Below, in pieces: positions 8,426-13,788 of a stretch of DNA of 14,915 nucleotides. Below the pieces are notes generated by a model. That model did no database searches. It saw only the letters and a list, made by a program, of their open reading frames with translations, and was not told the DNA's origin. A program made the translations under genes and the position numbers. Within the stretch, counting starts at the first letter, position 1; each line of letters starts with the position of its first letter. Source of the stretch: an uncultured Bacteroidota bacterium (GTDB taxonomy: Bacteria > Bacteroidota > Bacteroidia > Chitinophagales > Chitinophagaceae); the NCBI GenBank assembly GCA_946887345.1, contig CAMPKR010000020.1, positions 1 to 14,915 of the forward strand, in the 5' to 3' direction.

Positions 8426-8457
8426 CGAAGATACTACGTCTTTCACTTAAGTGCAAA
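8426..8457 (-). promoter_or_regulatory. Candidate promoter of arylsulfotransferase paralog B
   Basis: On the minus strand TTTG (8457-8454), a 20-nt spacer and TATCTTCG (8433-8426), the same TAnnTTCG variant and spacing as at paralog A. Leader of about 63 nt. The rest of 8458-8612 shows no gene or structure that I can name. Confidence 0.45.
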
Positions 8458-8612
8458 AAAGACATAACAGCCTCCAAAACGCGTTATAAAACCGTATAAC
8501 CCAACTTACCAGATAATATATGGAAGGGAAATGCGACACGCCAACTAACACGAAAGCGCAGTAACTTAACAGAATCTATTCGACGATCTTTTTCCGAATG
8601 CCGGCCAAACCC

Positions 8613-8645
8613 GTAAAAACAAAAAAAATCGCCCGAAGGCGATTT
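8613..8645 (-). terminator. Duplicate copy of the tRNA-Ala terminator
   Basis: Hairpin arms AAATCGCC and GGCGATTT (8645-8638 and 8633-8626 on the minus strand) close a UUCG loop and run into a T tract. It is identical to the terminator behind the intact tRNA. It would end any transcript that passes through the GIY-YIG gene and the tRNA remnant. Confidence 0.8.
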
Positions 8646-8663
8646 AAAGCTTGTGGAGGATAA
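8613..8663. repeat. 51-nt direct repeat, left copy
   Basis: Identical base for base to 8980-9030. It spans the last 10 nt of the tRNA-Ala sequence, the spacer, the terminator and its T tract. Together with the matching tRNA segments farther right, the left copy is a duplication of the tRNA from nucleotide 6 onward plus its 3' flank. Confidence 0.95.
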
Positions 8664-8744
8664 CCCCGAAAGCATTCGGGAAACCGATGACCTCTTTCCC
8701 GAATGCTTTCGGGACATGCAAGCGCTCTAGCCAGCTGAGCTAAT
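8654..8744 (-). pseudogene. Degenerate second copy of tRNA-Ala(GGC)
   Basis: Identical to the intact tRNA at 9021-9094 over the segments 8654-8663, 8682-8695 and 8715-8744 (tRNA nucleotides 6 to about 35 in the last). Two blocks are replaced: 8 nt of the T arm by 18 nt and 7 nt of the anticodon region by 19 nt. Both replacements contain the palindrome CCCGAAAGCATTCGGGA or its reverse complement. The first five acceptor bases are also changed, so the copy cannot fold as a tRNA. Its D-arm segment is used as the last codons and stop of the GIY-YIG gene. Confidence 0.88.
8665..8713. repeat. Inverted pair of palindromes inside the tRNA remnant
   Basis: Arms 8665-8683 and 8695-8713 are perfectly complementary over 19 bp with an 11-nt loop that is intact tRNA sequence. 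Each arm is itself a small palindrome, CCCGAA-4 nt-TTCGGG. The layout resembles a REP doublet (BIME) of proteobacteria. The hairpin lies just downstream of the GIY-YIG stop codon. Confidence 0.9.
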
Positions 8745-8978
8745 TAACCATTCAATGTATTTCCTGCTCTTTTTCCTCTTGATCTCCATTTCGCGGCTCT
8801 TAGCACATTGCCGGATATCGAACTTCTCCGAATACAGCAATACCCAATCCTGGGCTACTGAAGTGTAATCTGAAATTCCCTGATTGTGCTGTTGGAGACG
8901 CACCTCAATATCTTCAGTGTAGCCAACATAATATCGATCTAACCTGGCAGAGAATATTATATATACCGAATACGACAT
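8727..8978 (-). CDS. Small GIY-YIG endonuclease-domain protein between two tRNA copies
   Basis: An 83-residue single-domain GIY-YIG protein of the YhbQ/UPF0213-like group. Seen: SYSVYII (GIY half), RYYVGYT (YIG half), Arg27 in VRLQQH, catalytic-type Glu63 in REMEIKRKK and the family ending KKSRKYIEWLI. The last residues, ISSAG, and the TAG stop are translated from the D-arm of the tRNA remnant, so the reading frame runs into the duplicate. The ATG at 8978 lies 1 nt after the 51-nt repeat, directly behind the tRNA terminator. A longer in-frame reading from 9062 would translate the tRNA itself and is rejected. No promoter of its own is visible; expression would need readthrough of the tRNA terminator. 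Probably a selfish or repeat-associated nuclease (inference). Confidence 0.85.
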   Translation of the reverse strand: MSYSVYIIFSARLDRYYVGYTEDIEVRLQQHNQGISDYTSVAQDWVLLYSEKFDIRQCAKSREMEIKRKKSRKYIEWLISSAG

Positions 8979-8979
8979 G

Positions 8980-9020
8980 GTAAAAACAAAAAAAATCGCC
9001 CGAAGGCGATTTAAAGCTTG

Positions 9021-9030
<10 letters not shown>
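8980..9030. repeat. 51-nt direct repeat, right copy
   Basis: Identical to 8613-8663. It contains the 3' end of the intact tRNA-Ala gene and its terminator, and it forms the boundary just before the GIY-YIG start codon. Confidence 0.95.
8985..9012 (-). terminator. Rho-independent terminator of tRNA-Ala
   Basis: On the minus strand an 8-bp stem (AAATCGCC with GGCGATTT, 9012-9005 and 9000-8993) closes a UUCG tetraloop and is followed by a T run. It starts 8 nt after the tRNA 3' end. Confidence 0.85.
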
Positions 9031-9094
<64 letters not shown>

Positions 9095-9105
9095 TGTTGG
9101 GGCAG

Positions 9106-9113
9106 CAAATATA
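9106..9113 (-). promoter_or_regulatory. -7 element of the tRNA-Ala promoter
   Basis: TATATTTG on the minus strand matches TAnnTTTG exactly and ends 11 nt before the tRNA 5' end, leaving a leader of a few nt. The -33 box is not clear. Confidence 0.6.
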
Positions 9114-9147
9114 GGTGAAAATCAGAAAAAGTTTGCGTAATTTTAAA

Positions 9148-9321
9148 ATGATGAAAAACGGCTTCTGGGACCAGATATTAACGTATTTTTACATTCGGAA
9201 GAGGGACAAAAATGCACCGAAGAATGTGAACATTTTTTTGATGCATGGCATGAACCGCATCTCCATTTTTGTCTTCTTTATTGCGATCATCATTATGATC
9301 ATCCGCTTACTTAGCCGCTAA
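9148..9321 (+). CDS. Small single-pass membrane protein (DUF6728-like)
   Basis: A 57-residue protein. Seen: an aromatic and basic N-terminal half (WDQILTYFYIRKRDKNAP), a conserved-looking FLMHGMNRISIF and one C-terminal membrane helix (about residues 40-54) ending in RLLSR. The pattern resembles a short family in Bacteroidota that I recall as DUF6728; this is from memory and unverified. A GTG at 9115 is in frame but overlaps the tRNA promoter region, so the ATG pair at 9148/9151 is preferred. Its stop overlaps the 3' end of lpxB by 15 nt, tail to tail. Function unknown. Confidence 0.65.
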   Translation: MMKNGFWDQILTYFYIRKRDKNAPKNVNIFLMHGMNRISIFVFFIAIIIMIIRLLSR

Positions 9322-10407
9322 AGCGATAATTTCTGCTGCCGCCTTCTGCGATGCCGCCAAATCTCCAAGCTTGTGCCATAGTTGGCTATAATCGTCAGTC
9401 AGTTGCTGTTTTTTTCCGGAGCTGTATAGCAGTTTGCCGAGTTCCTCTTTCAGGCGAGATTCGTTCAGGTCCTGCTGAATGAGTTCTGCGACTACCGGCT
9501 TGTCCATTATCAGGTTTACCAGGGAAATGTATTTCACCTTTATCAGCTTGGTGGCCAGCCAAAACGAGACTGGGTTGCCTTTGTAGCAAACAACCTGCGG
9601 AACGCCGTACAAAGCTGTTTCAAGAGTTGCTGTGCCGCTGGTGACCAGCGCCGCGCTGGCTTGTTTTAGCAGGTTGTAGGTATCATTCCGCAGCAACATG
9701 ACATTGCCGGAACCGATCAGTTCCTGGTAAAGGCTATCGGGCTGGGCGGGCGCACCTGCCACTACAAACTGGTGATCGGGAAAATGCTTCAGCATCTGCA
9801 GCATTACCGGCAGTTTTATCTTTATTTCCTGTCTCCGGCTCCCCGGCAGCAGAGCTATTAAAGGCTTATGAGAAATCCTACGCACCGGAACGTTTGCCTT
9901 CTCATGAGCAACTACCTCCACAAGCGGGTGGCCAACATAGACGACAGGATACTGCCACTTGCGATAAAAATCAAGCTCAAAAGGCAGTATCACCAGCATT
10001 TTGTCTACATCGCGCTTAATTTTCTTCACACGGCTTTCCTTCCATGCCCAAACCTGTGGAGATATGTAGTACACGATTTTTATCCCCTGCTGATGCGCCC
10101 ACTCTGCTATGCGCATGTTGAAGCCGGGATAGTCGATCAGCACCAGAACATCAGGTTTATATTCAAGGATATCCTTTTTGCAGAAATTGATATTGCGAAA
10201 AATGGTGCGAAGATGCTTTAAGACTTCTACAAAGCCCATAAAGGCAAGATCGCGGTAATGCTTTACCAGGGTGGCGCCGGCAGCCTGCATTTTATCGCCG
10301 CCCCAGCAGCGCACGTTGGCAGCTGCATCCTGCATATGTAATTCCCGGATAAGGTTGCCCCCGTGAAGGTCGCCGCTGGCCTCGCCGGCTATAATGTAAT
10401 AGCGCAT
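9307..10407 (-). CDS. lpxB: Lipid-A-disaccharide synthase LpxB
   Basis: A 366-residue GT19 glycosyltransferase. Known reaction: joins UDP-2,3-diacylglucosamine and lipid X to give lipid A disaccharide 1-phosphate at the inner membrane, in the lipopolysaccharide pathway. Seen: the N-terminal IAGEASGDLHGGNL motif (residues 6-19), DYPGFNMRIA, YYISPQVWAWKESRVKKI in the middle, VGHPLVE, ALLPGSRRQEI and the SGTATLETALYGVPQVV donor-binding block near the C terminus. The length is close to the family norm. The ATG at 10407 directly abuts the TAG stop of the upstream small membrane-protein gene (TAGATG), so translation is probably coupled. No other lpx gene lies in the window. Confidence 0.96.
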   Translation of the reverse strand: MRYYIIAGEASGDLHGGNLIRELHMQDAAANVRCWGGDKMQAAGATLVKHYRDLAFMGFVEVLKHLRTIFRNINFCKKDILEYKPDVLVLIDYPGFNMRIAEWAHQQGIKIVYYISPQVWAWKESRVKKIKRDVDKMLVILPFELDFYRKWQYPVVYVGHPLVEVVAHEKANVPVRRISHKPLIALLPGSRRQEIKIKLPVMLQMLKHFPDHQFVVAGAPAQPDSLYQELIGSGNVMLLRNDTYNLLKQASAALVTSGTATLETALYGVPQVVCYKGNPVSFWLATKLIKVKYISLVNLIMDKPVVAELIQQDLNESRLKEELGKLLYSSGKKQQLTDDYSQLWHKLGDLAASQKAAAEIIALAAK

Positions 10408-10698
10408 CTACCACACATACTTTACTAAGATGACCAGCAGAGCATACAGCATAGTGGCAATTAATATTCCACGGGCCGTATGATCCAGTCTCTTATTAGT
10501 GTAGTAGATGAAGGGGGCAATATTGATCAAGATGCTTAAAGTGATGCGGAGCGCCGCAATATCTTTGAACTTAAACATATCGCCAACAAACTCGCCCAGG
10601 CCATCTCCTGAACCCATTATAAGGTAAACGATAAGAAAACCAAGAACGGGAAGCAAAAGGCCTATGAAAAAGCCCAGTATCGGAATGTTGCGATTCAT
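10408..10698 (-). CDS. Small three-helix membrane protein upstream of lpxB
   Basis: A 96-residue protein I do not recognise as a named family. Seen: three hydrophobic helices at about residues 5-28, 47-64 and 77-95, a short soluble link GDGLGEFVGDMFKFKD and basic residues after the second helix (YTNKRLDHTARG). A longer reading from 10827 would run through the comA promoter on the other strand, so the ATG at 10698 is chosen. The stop codon touches the lpxB start with no gap, so the two form an operon; a role in envelope or lipid A work is only suggested by that. Confidence 0.7.
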   Translation of the reverse strand: MNRNIPILGFFIGLLLPVLGFLIVYLIMGSGDGLGEFVGDMFKFKDIAALRITLSILINIAPFIYYTNKRLDHTARGILIATMLYALLVILVKYVW

Positions 10699-10737
10699 AT
10701 AAGTAAAATATGTTGCTAATATACAAAGCAAAAGCAT

Positions 10738-10768
10738 TTTGTGTGTAATACACTTACGGTTAACTTTG
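10738..10768 (+). promoter_or_regulatory. Promoter of comA
   Basis: TTTG (10738-10741), a 19-nt spacer and TAACTTTG (10761-10768), both boxes exact to the Bacteroidota consensus. The predicted start near 10773 leaves a leader of about 18 nt. No comparably good promoter is seen for the divergent small membrane protein/lpxB operon. Confidence 0.75.
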
Positions 10769-10790
10769 TAATTTAACAGAATAGATATCC

Positions 10791-11582
10791 ATGAACTTTC
10801 ACTTACATAATTTACCTGAGCGCACACAGAAACCCCGGAAGAACGGGCTTACCATGGTAATGGACAAAGGCATGGGCCTGGAAGGGATAAAGGACTTCCT
10901 CTCCGTAGCTGCTCCTTATGTTGATATCGTAAAGCTTGGCTTCGGTACATCTTATGTTACTGACCGCCTGCGTGAGAAGATAGAACTATATCGCAACCAT
11001 GATATACCTGTATACTTTGGCGGCACCCTGTTCGAGGCTTTCCTGGTTCGCAACCAGTTTGACGACTACGTAGAGGTGATAAAAGAATACGGGCTGGAAT
11101 ATGTAGAAGTGTCGGACGGTTCGGTGACTATACCACACGTAGAAAAATGTGGTTATATAGAAAAACTGGCTCAGCATGTTACCGTACTGTCTGAAGTTGG
11201 ATCTAAAGATGCGGCACATATCATGCCTCCGTATAAATGGATAGAGTTGATGCGCGCTGAACTGGAAGCAGGCTCTACTTATGTTATTGCGGAAGCTCGT
11301 GAAGCCGGTAACGTTGGTATATACCGCGGTTCCGGTGAAGTGCGCGAGGGCCTGGTGCAGGAAATACTTACGCAGATACCTGCAGAGAGCATCATCTGGG
11401 AGGCACCGCAGAAAGCACAGCAACTTTACTTTATGGAACTGCTGGGCGCTAATGTGAATCTCGGGAATATTGCACCTGCGGAAGTGATACCTATGGAAAC
11501 CATGCGTGTAGGCCTGCGGGGCGATACCTTCTACCTTTACCTGGATAAGGGCAACAAGGAAACAGTAGAAACAGACATTTAA
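10791..11582 (+). CDS. comA: Phosphosulfolactate synthase (ComA family)
   Basis: A 263-residue TIM-barrel protein of the ComA family. Known reaction: addition of sulfite to phosphoenolpyruvate to give (2R)-phospho-3-sulfolactate, the first step of coenzyme M synthesis in methanogens. Seen: GLTMVMDKGMG at the start, DIVKLGFGTSY, PVYFGGTLFEAF, YVEVSDGSVTIP, VLSEVGSKD, YVIAEAREAGNVGIY and the closing GLRGDTFYLY. The full length is present. Bacteroidota do not make methane, so the product may feed another sulfonate, for example sulfonolipids or sulfolactate; that is inference, and no ComB or ComC homolog lies in the window. It has a good promoter and a terminator right behind the gene. Confidence 0.9.
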   Translation: MNFHLHNLPERTQKPRKNGLTMVMDKGMGLEGIKDFLSVAAPYVDIVKLGFGTSYVTDRLREKIELYRNHDIPVYFGGTLFEAFLVRNQFDDYVEVIKEYGLEYVEVSDGSVTIPHVEKCGYIEKLAQHVTVLSEVGSKDAAHIMPPYKWIELMRAELEAGSTYVIAEAREAGNVGIYRGSGEVREGLVQEILTQIPAESIIWEAPQKAQQLYFMELLGANVNLGNIAPAEVIPMETMRVGLRGDTFYLYLDKGNKETVETDI

Positions 11583-11590
11583 CATAACGA

Positions 11591-11619
11591 GGCATTCTGG
11601 AAAGGATGCCTTCTTTTTT
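11591..11619 (+). terminator. Rho-independent terminator behind comA
   Basis: Arms GGCATTC (11591-11597) and GGATGCC (11604-11610) pair over 7 bp with one G-T, the loop is 6 nt, and the tail is TTCTTTTTT. It ends 3 nt before the aroE start codon. Confidence 0.75.
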
Positions 11620-11622
11620 GCA

Positions 11623-12354
11623 ATGGCGGCACAGTATGGACTGATAGGCTACCCACTGGAGCATTCTTTTTCACCGGCATGGTTCGCGGAGAAGTTTGCC
11701 AGGGAAGGTGTTGCCGCGACTTACAAAGCCTACCCGCTGGAACATATAGAGGTGATAGAAGACCTGCTGGATAATTATCCCCTGAAAGGAATAAATGTTA
11801 CCATCCCCTACAAGAACTCCGTAATAGAACACCTACATGAACTGGATCTTGTTGCCGCGGAAATAGGTGCAGTGAACTGTATTGATATAAGGAACAGAAG
11901 GCGGAAGGGATATAACACGGATGTGATTGGTTTTGAAAAGAGCCTGGTGCCTCTATTGTCATCACAACATACTAAGGCGCTGGTATTAGGTACCGGAGGC
12001 TCGGCCAGGGCAGTTAACTATGTGCTGGGTAGGCTGGGAATAGAACACACGTCTGTATCGCGACACCTGACAGAAGGAGTACTGGCTTATGCAGAGCTTA
12101 CACCGGACATAATTGCAGGACACACCGTTATCATTAATACTACTCCACTGGGCATGTCTCCAAAAACGGATGACGCTCCTGCCATACTTTATGATGCAAT
12201 TGGCAGCAACCATCTGCTATATGATCTTATTTACAATCCTGAAGAGACTAAGTTTCTGCAACTGGGCAAAGCGCAAGGCGCTACAGTAAAGAACGGTTAT
12301 GAAATGCTGGTGCTACAGGCCGAGGCCAGCTGGGAGATATGGAATAAGGAATAG
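11623..12354 (+). CDS. aroE: Shikimate dehydrogenase AroE
   Basis: A 243-residue enzyme that reduces 3-dehydroshikimate to shikimate with NADPH. Seen: GYPLEHSFSPAWF (substrate Ser motif), GINVTIPYK with the catalytic Lys near residue 63, GYNTDVIGF with the substrate Asp, the dinucleotide loop LGTGGSARAV near 122-131, INTTPLGM and the C-terminal GYEMLVLQAEASWEIW. It is some 25-30 residues shorter than the E. coli enzyme, as is usual in this phylum. The ATG at 11623 is the only start that gives a normal N terminus, yet it is only 3 nt after the comA terminator and has no ribosome-binding site. Expression therefore seems to depend on readthrough from comA or on an internal promoter. Confidence 0.94.
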   Translation: MAAQYGLIGYPLEHSFSPAWFAEKFAREGVAATYKAYPLEHIEVIEDLLDNYPLKGINVTIPYKNSVIEHLHELDLVAAEIGAVNCIDIRNRRRKGYNTDVIGFEKSLVPLLSSQHTKALVLGTGGSARAVNYVLGRLGIEHTSVSRHLTEGVLAYAELTPDIIAGHTVIINTTPLGMSPKTDDAPAILYDAIGSNHLLYDLIYNPEETKFLQLGKAQGATVKNGYEMLVLQAEASWEIWNKE

Positions 12355-12380
12355 TAATTCTGGAGCCTGACAATTAAAGA

Positions 12381-12409
12381 TGTCGTGGTGAGCGTAGTCG
12401 AACCATGAC
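12381..12409. repeat. REP-like hairpin R1
   Basis: A 29-nt element with arms GTCGTGG and CCATGAC and the 14-nt loop TGAGCGTAGTCGAA. It is the exact reverse complement of 12772-12800. It lies 26 nt after the aroE stop and could end aroE transcription. Its first base (12409) is also the last base of the stop codon of the GIY-YIG pseudogene. Confidence 0.92.
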
Positions 12410-12743
12410 TAAGTTGACATTCTGCGACTAAGCTGACTGGGGTGCAAATAGTGACTTTCGTTAAGGCAGCTAGCATATTTCTTCAACAATACACGCTTAT
12501 CACGGATCAATGCCTCCTTCTTTTTTCTTGACCAACGCTTGAACTGTTTCTCGCGATGCAAAGCTTGCCAGATGTCTGAATGGCGCTCAACATATACAGG
12601 GATAAAGGTCTTCGCAAAAAAGTGTAGCATTTGGGATCAATACCGTTTTCATGTGCTGCGAGCCGTCGCTCAAGACTACTAGTAATTCCGGTATAATAGG
12701 AATCGTCGTTGCATTTTAATATGTAAATGTGATATTCCTTCAT
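12409..12743 (-). pseudogene. Frameshifted GIY-YIG nuclease gene bracketed by REP-like repeats
   Basis: Two overlapping frames together make one GIY-YIG protein of about 110 residues. The first, from ATG 12743, has MKEYHIYILKCNDDSYYTG (GIY and YIG halves), Arg in SLERRLAAHENG and CYTFLRRPLSL. The second continues with VYVERHSDIWQALHREKQF, including the catalytic-type Glu, then KRWSRKKKEALI and a tail ending at TAG 12409. Joining them needs one extra base near 12597, where CTG-TAT would read CTG-GTA-TAT, so a 1-nt deletion explains the break. All key residues are otherwise present, so the damage is recent or is a sequencing error. It belongs to a different GIY-YIG subgroup from the gene at 8727. 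REP-like hairpins lie on both sides in inverted orientation. Confidence 0.82.
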
Positions 12744-12769
12744 TGAACTTTTGTTACTCTATTCAGCTG

Positions 12770-12801
12770 CTGTCATGGTTCGACTACGCTCACCACGACA
12801 G
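12770..12801. repeat. REP-like hairpin R2
   Basis: Arms CTGTCATGG and CCACGACAG (8 of 9 pairs) around the same 14-nt loop as R1, read in the opposite orientation. Positions 12772-12800 are a perfect inverted copy of R1. It lies 26 nt upstream of the GIY-YIG start codon. Confidence 0.92.
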
Positions 12802-12910
12802 GGATCGCTCAGGCAGCTTATGTGAAGTTATAACAGCGTGATCACGATATTCCAGATGTGGATAGTTTTTAAGTTGAATCTTATACACAGCGTTGAAGCT
12901 CGCCACACCG

Positions 12911-12948
12911 CTCCTGACATGGTTCGACTACGCTCACCACGACAGGAG
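12911..12948. repeat. REP-like hairpin R3
   Basis: Arms of 12 nt (starting CTCCTG, ending CAGGAG; 10 of 12 pairs) around the same 14-nt loop, in the R2 orientation. It sits 20 nt behind the methyltransferase stop codon and may act as its terminator. The stretch 12802-12910 between R2 and R3 shows nothing I can name. Confidence 0.9.
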
Positions 12949-12968
12949 TTGATCAGGGATCTCACACC

Positions 12969-13760
12969 CTACCCTATGGTATAGTAGACGCAAGTAGTAA
13001 GGAAATTGCGCAGGAAATAAAGGTGAGTAATTGGTACCCATTGCTTGCGGGGGTTGAGGCCGAACTTGTACTTGTATATGGGATTGATGAGGTAGTGCTG
13101 CTTCTTCAGAATTTTGAAGCCACTGTTGTTTACAATTCGTTCAAAGCGCTCAATGCTGATACGGGTATCGCGGACCTCCATCAGATCAGTTATTACACCT
13201 TCGCTTTCACCGGCTAATTTCAGTAAGCCTTTGTAGATGGCTTTGGGCAAGATGTGATAGTAGGGAAGCGTACTCATCACTTTGCTTTCGCATATCTGCT
13301 GGTGGCCGCCAAAGGGCATGTACCAGGGGGGAAAGCCGAAGAATATTTGTCCGCCGCTGCGTAGAAACTTCTTCAGGTAAGGGATAAATTTCTCCTGCTC
13401 CGGAATGTGCTCTATGGCATCCTTAAGGATAATGACATCAAAAAAATCGTGAAAACGGGCGAGGAAGTCTTCGTCGTAAACGTTCTTGTAAACAAACTCC
13501 ATTTTCTTCTGGCTCACCTCAGTCTCCAAAAATTGATTGGCAAGATCAATACGGTGAGGATTGAGGTCAACGCCGACGCAGTAGCAGCCCCTGTCGGCAA
13601 AAGGTTTCAATACTCCACCTTCACCGCAGCCTATCTCCATTACGTTGACACCGCCACCAAGAGGCTTGGTGGCCTCTATAAAAGGCAGCACATAAGTGCG
13701 TGCATTATCTACCTGCTGATCGAAACGTACTTTATCGTCTTTGTGCTGTTTGAGGGCCAA
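12969..13760 (-). CDS. Class I SAM-dependent methyltransferase
   Basis: A 263-residue methyltransferase. Seen: SAM motif I VMEIGCGEGGVLKPF (about residues 40-54), the acidic VGVDLNPHRID after strand 2, FFDVIILKDAIEHIPE as motif II/post-I, a FLRSGGQIFFGFPPWYMPFGGHQQI loop, and a basic C-terminal part that ends in aromatic residues (THLYFLRNFLTTCVYYTIG). The substrate cannot be told; the layout resembles small-molecule or lipid/quinone methyltransferases. No ATG gives a full-length protein. The TTG at 13760 is the best start seen, with the open frame reaching upstream to near the end of the DAHP synthase gene, 28 nt away, so the two are likely co-transcribed. R3 lies just downstream. Confidence 0.82.
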   Translation of the reverse strand: MALKQHKDDKVRFDQQVDNARTYVLPFIEATKPLGGGVNVMEIGCGEGGVLKPFADRGCYCVGVDLNPHRIDLANQFLETEVSQKKMEFVYKNVYDEDFLARFHDFFDVIILKDAIEHIPEQEKFIPYLKKFLRSGGQIFFGFPPWYMPFGGHQQICESKVMSTLPYYHILPKAIYKGLLKLAGESEGVITDLMEVRDTRISIERFERIVNNSGFKILKKQHYLINPIYKYKFGLNPRKQWVPITHLYFLRNFLTTCVYYTIG

Positions 13761-13788
13761 GTGCCTGCGAATTTTAAGAGGTGCTAAT

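Noticed and set aside
8265..8477. A 70-codon minus-strand frame upstream of arylsulfotransferase B
   Set aside because: It overlaps the signal peptide region in another frame and the promoter; no protein-like pattern.
8484..8717. A 77-codon minus-strand reading frame left of the GIY-YIG gene
   Set aside because: It translates the tRNA remnant, its palindromes and the duplicated terminator, and it shows no domain.
10699..10827. A 43-residue upstream extension of the small membrane protein before lpxB
   Set aside because: It would run through the comA promoter and start codon on the other strand; the ATG at 10698 gives a normal membrane-protein start.
10986..11585. A 199-codon frame antisense to comA
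   Set aside because: Composition rich in His, Phe, Tyr and Cys is typical of the shadow of a real gene; comA is clear on the other strand.
12381..12948. CRISPR array from the three similar repeats R1-R3
   Set aside because: Copies are in both orientations, unevenly spaced (about 390 and 140 nt) and palindromic with one of the gaps holding a gene; no cas gene is near.
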